Positions 1 to 5,127 of a stretch of DNA of 5,265 bases are shown piece after piece (the stretch's first letter is position 1; each line of letters begins with the position of its first letter). A model generated the notes under the pieces. That model had not been told where the DNA came from and ran no database searches. It was given only the letters and a program-made list of their open reading frames with translations. The stretch comes from Gemmatimonadaceae bacterium. Its GTDB lineage: Bacteria; Gemmatimonadota; Gemmatimonadetes; Gemmatimonadales; Gemmatimonadaceae. Location: contig JADGQU010000209.1 in the NCBI GenBank assembly GCA_017881545.1, positions 1 through 5,265 of the forward strand, given 5' to 3'. The position numbers and the translations under genes are program-made.

Positions 1-1
1 T

Positions 2-916
2 CTTGGCGAGCACGTGGTTCAGGCCGGTTCTCTCGTCGAGCCCGATCGACTGCGATTCGACTTCAGGCACCACGGCCCAATGAGTCAGCAACAGCTCGCG
101 GATGTGGAGAGCATCGTGAACCGCGGCATCCTCGAAGGAATTGCGCTGACGTTCGAGCAGAAGAAGTACGCCGACGCGGTTGCGGGCGGCGCAATGCATC
201 TGTTCAGCGAGAAGTACGGTGATGTCGTGCGAGTCGTGACTATACCCGCATTAAGCGTCGAGCTGTGCGGCGGCACGCATGTCCGGAACACGGCCGAGAT
301 CGCGCTCTTCAAGATCGTGAGTGAGACCGGTGTCGCGGCCGGAACGCGCCGCATCGAAGCGGTGACGGGCCGCGGCGCGCTCAATCTCTTCCGCGAGCAC
401 GAGCGCGAGCTCAAGGAAATCGAAGCGCTGGTGCGCGCACCCGCCGGCCAGGCGGTGAAGCGCGTACACGCTCTGGTCGATGAGCGTCGCGCACTCGAGA
501 AGCGTCTCGACGAGGCGGTGCGATCGGGTGGTGGAGATGCGATCAAATCGCTCGTCGACCAGGGCTCGGTCGTCAACGGCGTGAGGGTCGTGGCAGCGAA
601 TGTGACGGCGCCGGACCTGCCGGCGCTCCAGGCGATGGGCGATGCGCTGCGCGAGCAGATGGAATCGGGGGTTGGTGTTCTCGCGGCATCGTTTGACAAC
701 GGCAAGAACACAATGCTCGCAGTGGTGAGCGAGGATCTGCGCGGCCGCGGAATTCGCGCCGACTCGATTCTGCGCGAGATTGCGGCATCCGCGGGCGGGA
801 AGGGGGGCGGCAAGCCGCACATGGCGCAAGCGGGAATCCCCGACGCAGCGCGCATGGCGTCCGCGGTCGCGGACGCGCCGGAGATGATCCGGAAGCACTT
901 GGCCGCGACCGCGTGA
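2..916 (+). CDS. alaS: Alanyl-tRNA synthetase, C-terminal part (5' end outside window)
   Basis: This is the last 304 codons of AlaRS, the cytoplasmic enzyme that attaches alanine to tRNA-Ala and hydrolyses mischarged Ser- or Gly-tRNA-Ala. The visible part opens with LGEHVVQAGSLV and RLRFDF, typical of the editing-domain entry. CGGTHV follows at window residues 89-94; its Cys (266-268) and His (278-280) are the second half of the zinc-binding editing site. A charged helical linker comes next (about residues 125-185). The DHHA1-type C-terminal domain follows, with the glycine-rich GKGGGKPHMAQAG at residues 266-278. The aminoacylation domain and the first HxxxH editing motif lie upstream of the window. 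The reading frame is open to the edge, so the gene is cut by the window rather than broken. Its TGA stop overlaps the GTG start of the next gene (GTGA), which suggests translational coupling. Identity is essentially certain. Confidence 0.97.
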   Translation, partial: LGEHVVQAGSLVEPDRLRFDFRHHGPMSQQQLADVESIVNRGILEGIALTFEQKKYADAVAGGAMHLFSEKYGDVVRVVTIPALSVELCGGTHVRNTAEIALFKIVSETGVAAGTRRIEAVTGRGALNLFREHERELKEIEALVRAPAGQAVKRVHALVDERRALEKRLDEAVRSGGGDAIKSLVDQGSVVNGVRVVAANVTAPDLPALQAMGDALREQMESGVGVLAASFDNGKNTMLAVVSEDLRGRGIRADSILREIAASAGGKGGGKPHMAQAGIPDAARMASAVADAPEMIRKHLAATA

Positions 917-1002
917 GTCAAGGTGATGCTGGCGGCGACAGCATGGGTCAACGCGAGCCGCGCGGCGACCGCGTGAGCCAGGGCAATCCGCCTCCGCCAA
1001 AG
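905..1002 (+). repeat. Degenerate 30-bp tandem repeat across the alaS / orf2 junction
   Basis: GCGACCGCGTGAG occurs exactly at 905-917 and again at 965-977, 60 bp apart. Between them the sequence falls into 30-bp units starting at 913, 943 and 973, beginning GTGAGTCAAGG, ATGGGTCAACG and GTGAGCCAGGG. By my count units 1 and 2 match at 21 of 30 positions. In protein these read as 10-residue units starting MSQG, MGQR and VSQG. Each unit begins with a possible start codon. The second exact copy also contains a TGA in the alaS frame, so the stop/start junction itself appears to have been duplicated. Duplication is an inference from the pattern. Confidence 0.6.
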
Positions 1003-1263
1003 GAGCTGGAGGCAGCGATGCGCAGCGCACTCAATGACAACCCGGCTCCCAGCGCGACGGAAGTGCTCGACGCGGCCGAGCGGCTGCTGGATTCAGTGCT
1101 GCGGACCGACTGCGAGACGCGCTCGTCGGCGCTCGATCTTCTCACTGTGGATGCGCTGATGACGCACGCGTTGGAAATCGCGGCGCGGGATCCAAAGCTT
1201 CTCGACGAATTTCCCGAGCTGGCAATGCGAAGAATCGGCTCGCACTCGGGCGCTGAGAATTGA
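913..1263 (+). CDS. Small hypothetical protein downstream of alaS (116 aa, start uncertain)
   Basis: I do not recognise a named family. The frame starts at GTG 913, overlapping the alaS stop by 4 bp, and ends 13 nt before the asparaginase gene, so it sits inside the operon. The first 30 or so residues are low-complexity (G, P, R, Q) and come from a 30-bp tandem repeat. The rest, from about residue 30, looks like a compact helical protein: ELEAAMRSAL, then LDAAERLLDSVL, then SALDLLTVDALMTHALEIA, and a charged C-terminus. There is no signal peptide, membrane segment or recognisable catalytic motif. Other starts are ATG 943, GTG 973 (96 aa) and ATG 1018 (81 aa). Only ATG 1018 has a good SD (GGAGG at 1008-1012, 5 nt spacer), but it would cut into the predicted ELEAAM helix, so GTG 973 may be the ancestral start. 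The protein is probably real because it fills the gap in a tight operon; its function is unknown. Confidence 0.65.
   Translation: MSQGDAGGDSMGQREPRGDRVSQGNPPPPKELEAAMRSALNDNPAPSATEVLDAAERLLDSVLRTDCETRSSALDLLTVDALMTHALEIAARDPKLLDEFPELAMRRIGSHSGAEN
999..1012 (+). promoter_or_regulatory. SD-like sequence before the internal ATG 1018 of orf2
   Basis: AAAGGAG (999-1005) and GGAGG (1008-1012) lie just upstream of ATG 1018, the latter with a 5-nt spacer. This is the best ribosome-binding match near any candidate start of the small gene after alaS, and it argues that translation could begin at 1018, giving 81 residues. It could equally be chance codon content of the Lys-Glu-Leu-Glu-Ala stretch. There is no independent support. 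Confidence 0.35.
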
Positions 1264-1276
1264 AGGCAGCTGCAAC

Positions 1277-2245
1277 GTGATCGTCATCCTGTTCACCGGC
1301 GGAACGATCGCGATGCGCAACGATCCCGGCGGCGGCGGCGCTCTCCCCGCTTTGACGCCCGCCGAGATCCTCCAGGCGACCAGGGGAATCCGCGCGATCA
1401 CGGCCGTCGAGACAGAAGAGTGGGGCCAGTTCCCCGGGCCGCACATGACCGTCGAACGGATGTGGGCGCTGAGGAATCGCATCGTCGAGCATCTCGCGCG
1501 CCCCGAGGTGACGGGAGTCGTCATCACGCACGGCACCGACACGCTCGAGGAATCGGCGTACCTCGTCGCGCGTTCGACCGCGAGCGAGAAGCCGATCGTC
1601 TTCACCGGCGCGATGCGCACCGTGAGCGACCTCGGGTGGGACGGGCCCGCGAATCTCTTCGAGGCGGTGCGTGTGGCCGCGAGTGAGGAAGTGAGAGGCT
1701 TTGGTGTGATGGTGGTGATCGGCGGACAGATCTTCGCGGCGCTCGCCACCACCAAGACCAACACCCACCTGCTCGACGCGTTCGAGAGCCCCGGCCTCGG
1801 CCCCCTCGGCGTTCTGGACGAAGGCGAGCTGATCATGCGGCGCGAGATGCCACCGTCGCCCCCCATCATAAAGCCTAATGAGTTGGCGACTCCCATCGAC
1901 ATCATTTTTGCCGCCGCCGGATCGGATGCCCGCCTGCTCGACGCATCGCGGGAGCAGGCGCGCGGGCTCGTGCTCGCGGCGATGGGGCGGGGGAACGTGC
2001 CGCCGGCGATGGTGCCAGGGATTCAGCGCTGGGTCGCGGACGGAAAGCCGGTCGTGCTCACGTCGCGCACACAGGGCGGGAGAGTCGGACACACTTACGG
2101 GTATCCGGGCGGCGGCCGGCGTCTCGAGGAGATGGGCGCCATCTTCGGCGGATCGCGCCGAGCACAGCAGGCGCGCATCGATCTCATGCTCGGGCTTGGC
2201 GCCGGGATGAATGACGCGGAGCTCCGAACCATGTTTGATTCATGA
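1277..2245 (+). CDS. Asparaginase-family amidohydrolase (L-asparaginase), cytoplasmic
   Basis: This 322-residue protein has the usual asparaginase length and hydrolyses, by family, L-asparagine to aspartate and ammonia. The N-terminal domain carries TGGTIA at residues 7-12 with the nucleophilic Thr10, and HGTDT at 85-89 with the second Thr87 and Asp88. TKTNT at 159-163 supplies Lys160, matching the Thr-Lys-Asp relay of the E. coli enzymes. The C-terminal domain starts near residue 206 and includes GRGNVPP (237-243) and SRTQGGRV (263-270). There is no signal peptide, so it should act in the cytoplasm. Where E. coli AnsB has the substrate-binding Ser-Gln pair before Met, this protein reads FPGPHMT (52-58), so Gly or Pro appears to replace them; specificity may differ. 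The start is GTG 1277, 13 nt after the previous stop, with a weak SD, GAAGG at 1262-1266. The family is very likely; the exact substrate is not established. Confidence 0.93.
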   Translation: MIVILFTGGTIAMRNDPGGGGALPALTPAEILQATRGIRAITAVETEEWGQFPGPHMTVERMWALRNRIVEHLARPEVTGVVITHGTDTLEESAYLVARSTASEKPIVFTGAMRTVSDLGWDGPANLFEAVRVAASEEVRGFGVMVVIGGQIFAALATTKTNTHLLDAFESPGLGPLGVLDEGELIMRREMPPSPPIIKPNELATPIDIIFAAAGSDARLLDASREQARGLVLAAMGRGNVPPAMVPGIQRWVADGKPVVLTSRTQGGRVGHTYGYPGGGRRLEEMGAIFGGSRRAQQARIDLMLGLGAGMNDAELRTMFDS

Positions 2246-2328
2246 GGACTGGCTGGTATGCGCGCCGAGAGGACTTAACGGAAATGCAAAACACCAATCC
2301 AGAAGATGCCCCCACCGAAGCCCGATAA
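2242..2328 (+). CDS. Possible 28-codon linker ORF between asparaginase and cca
   Basis: ATG 2242 overlaps the asparaginase TGA as ATGA and opens a frame of 28 codons ending at TAA 2326-2328, which lies inside the 5' end of the cca gene. The peptide begins MRTGWYARREDLTE and is hydrophilic, with no motif I know. An internal in-frame ATG at 2284 gives a 14-residue version. The double overlap is what a translational coupling device between two genes would look like, and the downstream cca start has no clear SD of its own. The ORF is short enough to occur by chance, so I give it low confidence. Confidence 0.22.
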   Translation: MRTGWYARREDLTEMQNTNPEDAPTEAR

Positions 2329-3661
2329 ACCCCGTCCGCCGCTCGATCCGCCCGAGACCGTGCGCGGTATCGCTAAGCGCCTCGAAGATGCTGGTTTCGA
2401 GACGTGGTGCGTCGGAGGCGCCGTCCGCGACGCCCTCCTCGGCCACCCCCACCTCGACTGGGACCTCGCCACCGCCGCCACGCCGCCCGACGTCAAGAAG
2501 CTCTTCAAGCGCACCGTCCCGGTCGGTATCGAGTTCGGAACGATCGGAGTCATAGACCAGGACAACGTCATGCACGAGGTGACGACCTTCCGCAAAGATG
2601 TTCAGACAGATGGCCGGCACGCGGTCGTCGAGTTCGGCGCGTCGCTCGACGACGATCTCGCGCGCCGAGACTACACGATCAATGCGATGGCCTACTCGCC
2701 GAGCAAGGACGAGCTCCGTGATCCTTTCGGCGGACGCAAGGACCTGGAAGGGAAGCTCATTCGCGCCGTCGGAGATCCGCGCGACAGGATGCGCGAGGAT
2801 CGACTCCGCGCGCTGCGGGCAATCCGATTTGCCTCCCGATTCAATTTCGATATCGAGCGCGATACTTATGACGCGATCGTCGAGAGCGCTCCCGAGCTGT
2901 CGCGCCTCTCGGCCGAGCGGGTGAAGCAGGAGATCGAGAAGACGATGGACCAGGTGCGTTTGCCGAGCAAAGCCTTCGCGATGTGGCGCGACACGGGCGC
3001 CTTTGTGACGCTGATCCCTGCGCTCGGCCACGTCACGGACCGCCAGCTCCTGCCACTCGATCACCTGCGCCGCCCGCTCCTGCCCGCACGGCCGGCGAGA
3101 CGGTCGACGCGCATTGCTGCGCTGTTCGCATCGATGCCCGCCGCGACCGTCAGAAAAACGCTCAAAGAGCTTCGCTTCTCCAATAGCGAGGGTGAGTGGA
3201 TTGCACTGCTGGTCGAGCGCTGGCAGCAGCTTGGCCCGTCCATGACCACGGCACTATTGAAGGCGGAGGAGATGGGCGCCTCCGATCCGTGGAGCATGGA
3301 CCAGTACCCTCCGAGCGCAATGCTGCGGACGTGGGCCGCCAGCGCCGGGCGCACGCGTCTTGCCCCACTACTCCGCCTGGCCGACGCATTCTGGTGGGCC
3401 GCGCGGCAGGCCGGGGACCCGGCGCCATACAAGCCGACGGTGGCTTCGGTCTACAAGCGCGCGATGAGGATCGCCTACAAGGACGCGATTGCGATCTCCG
3501 ATCTCGCGATCGATGGGACGGATCTCGAGAAGCTCGGAATCAGCGGGCCCGCGATTGGGGCGACTTTACGAAGGCTGCTCGATGCGGTTATTAATGATCC
3601 GCGGAAGAATACGAACGAGCAGCTGATCAGGATTGCAAAGAGTCTGGATGGGGCGGGATGA
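2306..3661 (+). CDS. cca: CCA tRNA nucleotidyltransferase / poly(A) polymerase family (class II)
   Basis: This 451-residue cytoplasmic enzyme belongs to the class II nucleotidyltransferases that add or repair the 3' CCA of tRNA using CTP and ATP. The signatures come in order. CVGGAVRDALLG spans residues 35-46. The metal-binding DWD is at Asp51 and Asp53. The third carboxylate is Glu91 in EVTTFR. A flexible-loop region around GRHAVVEF (103-110) is followed by RRDYTINAMAY (120-130). The base-selecting EDRLR is at 164-168, followed by ALRAIRFASRF. The C-terminal half is helical, ending in the tRNA-binding part. The usual HD-domain metal motif (HDIGK-like) is absent; the corresponding stretch appears to be RIAALFASM (269-277). 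ATG 2306 is the first start after an in-frame TAA at 2276, and no strong SD precedes it. It lies 60 nt after the asparaginase gene, probably in the same operon as alaS. Full CCA-adding activity is inferred; A-adding or CC-adding variants cannot be excluded. Confidence 0.93.
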   Translation: MPPPKPDKPRPPLDPPETVRGIAKRLEDAGFETWCVGGAVRDALLGHPHLDWDLATAATPPDVKKLFKRTVPVGIEFGTIGVIDQDNVMHEVTTFRKDVQTDGRHAVVEFGASLDDDLARRDYTINAMAYSPSKDELRDPFGGRKDLEGKLIRAVGDPRDRMREDRLRALRAIRFASRFNFDIERDTYDAIVESAPELSRLSAERVKQEIEKTMDQVRLPSKAFAMWRDTGAFVTLIPALGHVTDRQLLPLDHLRRPLLPARPARRSTRIAALFASMPAATVRKTLKELRFSNSEGEWIALLVERWQQLGPSMTTALLKAEEMGASDPWSMDQYPPSAMLRTWAASAGRTRLAPLLRLADAFWWAARQAGDPAPYKPTVASVYKRAMRIAYKDAIAISDLAIDGTDLEKLGISGPAIGATLRRLLDAVINDPRKNTNEQLIRIAKSLDGAG

Positions 3662-3720
3662 ACTGCGAACTACAACTGCGAACCGAACAAGGGAACTGCA
3701 ACCGCAACAGCGAACTGAAC
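3660..3720. repeat. AAC-rich low-complexity direct repeats after cca
   Basis: AACTGCGAAC occurs exactly at 3661-3670 and 3674-3683. GAACAAGG occurs at 3685-3692 and 3717-3724. The trinucleotide AAC recurs about ten times at 5-8 nt intervals between 3661 and 3720. The tract begins at the cca stop codon, is poorer in GC than the flanking genes, and has a strand-biased composition (C and A on +, almost no T). It has no coding character and no regular spacer/repeat alternation, so it is not a CRISPR array. It runs straight into the heptad-phased palindrome that follows. Confidence 0.6.
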
Positions 3721-3794
3721 AAGGTAAGAGGCAAAAGGGAATAGGTTCGAGGTGCGAGGAAACCTGATACCTATCGCCTTTCACCTCTCACCTT
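3721..3794. repeat. 74-bp inverted repeat built from phased heptanucleotides
   Basis: From 3722 the sequence splits into 7-nt units starting AGG at 3722, 3729, 3736, 3743, 3750 and 3757, followed by CCT at 3763, 3770, 3777 and 3784 and a final CCT at 3791. The AGG blocks lie exactly opposite CCT blocks about the centre at 3757.5. The outer arms 3721-3746 and 3769-3794 match at 21 of 26 positions when one is reverse-complemented. The four variable bases of each unit match less well in the middle, whereas the AGG/CCT blocks opposite each other are all complementary. The element could fold as a long imperfect hairpin in RNA or a cruciform in DNA. It lies between two transcription units and might end the upstream transcript, though no T-run follows directly. 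It resembles an intergenic repeat family rather than a plain terminator. Confidence 0.7.
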
Positions 3795-3807
3795 GATCTT
3801 CTCGAAG

Positions 3808-3837
3808 TTGATTTCTTTTCGGCACAACGGCTAAACT
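3808..3837 (+). promoter_or_regulatory. Weak sigma-70-like promoter candidate before the 175-aa gene
   Basis: TTGATT (3808-3813) and TAAACT (3832-3837) are separated by 18 nt and match the -35 and -10 consensus at 5 and 4 of 6 bases. A better -10 box, TTTAAT at 3837-3842, is too far from that -35. The local sequence is AT-richer than the genes around it, as expected of a promoter. Initiation near 3844 would leave only about 9 nt before ATG 3853, fitting the absence of an SD there. This is a candidate from inspection only, and promoter rules in the host phylum are not known to me. Confidence 0.25.
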
Positions 3838-3852
3838 TTAATCAGCGACCCG

Positions 3853-4380
3853 ATGTTATTCAGAAGTGCCCAACCCGATTCAACGATCTGGAAGCGATTC
3901 CGGTCAGGACAGGACGGCTTCACCTTCACGCGCACCGGCGACATCTACGAGGCGAAGGTCGTAGCAAACGCCGAGCGGGTCGTTGATCTGTTTTATACGC
4001 TGAGCGAGCTGATGGCGCCGGCGGTGGACGTCTACATCCACGACGCGAGGTCGCGAACCTCGTGGTCGGGGCAGACGATTGCGCTTCCTGATGTGCGCGA
4101 TGCGGTCGCCCGCCTCAAGGTTCCGCTCTCGACCTACGGCGGGGTGGAGATCACGCTTTTCACGCCCGAAGATCAGCTCACGCTGAACCCGCAGATCGAG
4201 CTTTTTATCTACTCGCGCTCCGATCGCTGGATGTACCTCCTCAACAGCATGAACCTCGAGGAGCGGGCATCTCTGGAGGAGCGCATGTGGGGAATCCAGT
4301 CGTGGGAGCGCGCACCCGCACCCGCGCTGAGCGATGCGGTGGCGGCAGCGGCGGAGCGCCTCTCGATCAAGCCCTCATGA
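3853..4380 (+). CDS. Hypothetical protein, 175 aa, soluble alpha/beta
   Basis: I do not recognise this protein. It has no signal peptide, membrane helix or cofactor motif. The first two thirds alternate predicted strands and helices: GFTFTRTGDIYEAKVVA (22-38), a helix around ERVVDLFYTLSELM (41-54), a VDVYIHDA strand (58-65), then SGQTIALPDVRDAVARL, GGVEITLFTP (96-105) and PQIELFIYSRSDRWMYLL (113-130). The last part is helical and charged (NLEERASLEERMW), ending in an Ala/Pro-rich tail. Codon use and GC-rich third positions match the neighbours, which supports a real gene. ATG 3853 is the first in-frame Met and the next is residue 54. No SD is visible, so a leaderless or weakly led mRNA is possible. 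It starts a new transcription unit after the repeat-filled gap and is followed 30 nt later by a ZIP transporter; a shared function is not implied by anything in its sequence. Confidence 0.8.
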   Translation: MLFRSAQPDSTIWKRFRSGQDGFTFTRTGDIYEAKVVANAERVVDLFYTLSELMAPAVDVYIHDARSRTSWSGQTIALPDVRDAVARLKVPLSTYGGVEITLFTPEDQLTLNPQIELFIYSRSDRWMYLLNSMNLEERASLEERMWGIQSWERAPAPALSDAVAAAAERLSIKPS

Positions 4381-4410
4381 CTCGGCGCTGCTAGCCGCGA
4401 CACAATCCGA

Positions 4411-5127
4411 ATGAACGGCACCGCGCTGCTCTACACGGCGATCGCCGCGAGCGCCAACATCGTCGGCGCTGTCGCGGTGGTTGCTCGCTCGCGGTGGAGC
4501 GTCCGCGCCCTCGACAACATGATCGCGCTCTCGGCGGGATTCATGGTGTCGGTGGCGCTGCTCGATCTGGCGCCCGACGCGATCAAGCTTCACGGCGAAT
4601 CCGCGGCGGTCGTGATCCTGATCGGCTACCTGCTGGTTCATCTCACCCAGCACACGCTGGCACCGCATTTCCATTTCGGCGAAGAAGTCCACCAGGTCAC
4701 GAAGCTCGTGAGCTTCTCGGCCCTCGCCGGACTTATGCTGCACACGTTTGTGGATGGTGTGGCGATCGCCAGCGGATTCGGGGTGAGCCACGCGCTGGGG
4801 CTGCTCGTGTTCGTCGCGATCCTTTTGCACAAGCTGCCGGAGGGACTCGCGATCTCGAGCCTGTTCCTGGCGTCGGGTGAGAGCAGGAGGGCCGCGCTGG
4901 TCGCCAGTGGCGCTCTCGCTGTCTCGAGCATGCTCGGCGCGGTCCTGACGCAGCAGCTGCCGATTCTCGAGCAGTACGGCTTGCCGCTCGCCGCAGGTGT
5001 GACGCTGTACGTGGGCGCGTCGAATCTGGTTCCGGAGTTTCAGGGCAAGAAGGGATGGAGCCTGCCGCTCAGTTTCTTTCTCGGGTGCGCGCTCTACTAC
5101 ACTGCGCGCCGCCTAGTCGGAGCCTAG
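4411..5127 (+). CDS. ZIP-family divalent metal (zinc) transporter
   Basis: This 238-residue inner-membrane protein belongs to the ZIP family, which moves Zn2+ or related divalent cations into the cytoplasm. About eight hydrophobic segments are visible: roughly residues 4-24, 36-54, 65-80, 99-120, 126-150, 163-180, 189-206 and 216-232. The fourth carries HTFVDG (His111, Asp115) and the fifth HKLPEG (His140, Glu144), the paired metal-binding signatures of the family. LLDLAPDA (50-57) in the second segment matches the conserved acidic-Pro turn. A short histidine-bearing loop, HTLAPHFHFGEEVH (81-94), lies between segments 3 and 4, where ZIP proteins often hold metal-sensing histidines. The Asn that usually follows the first His is Thr here. 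ATG 4411 directly precedes the first membrane segment; no SD is evident. Its TAG stop overlaps the stop of the convergent gene. No metal-regulator site was recognised upstream, and the exact metal is not determined. Confidence 0.93.
   Translation: MNGTALLYTAIAASANIVGAVAVVARSRWSVRALDNMIALSAGFMVSVALLDLAPDAIKLHGESAAVVILIGYLLVHLTQHTLAPHFHFGEEVHQVTKLVSFSALAGLMLHTFVDGVAIASGFGVSHALGLLVFVAILLHKLPEGLAISSLFLASGESRRAALVASGALAVSSMLGAVLTQQLPILEQYGLPLAAGVTLYVGASNLVPEFQGKKGWSLPLSFFLGCALYYTARRLVGA

Noticed and set aside
85..951. Minus-strand open frame opposite alaS (288 codons)
   Set aside because: It is Ser-, Arg- and Ala-rich without motifs, whereas the + strand is unmistakable AlaRS.
1142..2092. Long open frame on the minus strand opposite the asparaginase gene (316 codons)
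   Set aside because: It is Arg-, His- and Asp-rich with no domain, and mirrors the GC-rich codons of a gene with intact catalytic motifs. It is a shadow frame.
2240..3064. Long minus-strand open frame opposite the cca gene (274 codons)
   Set aside because: The + strand carries every class II nucleotidyltransferase motif. The reverse frame has no recognisable domain and reflects GC-rich third positions.
3566..3784. Minus-strand open frame across the repeat-filled gap (72 codons)
   Set aside because: Most of it is the AAC tract and the heptad palindrome read backwards, plus the end of cca. There is no SD and no protein-like composition.
3660..3794. CRISPR array
   Set aside because: The repeats are 7-10 nt with no unique spacers of 25-40 nt, and no cas gene is in the window.
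3721..3830. Classical rho-independent terminator after cca
   Set aside because: The stem is long and imperfect, and no T-run follows the right arm directly, so the canonical form is not met. Termination by the element remains possible but unproven.
3662..3852. tRNA or other RNA gene in the intergenic gap
   Set aside because: I could not find cloverleaf arms or a TTCGANNC-type T-loop in a suitable context. GGTTCGAGG at 3744-3752 resembles a T-arm by chance but lies within the heptad array and has no acceptor or anticodon stems.
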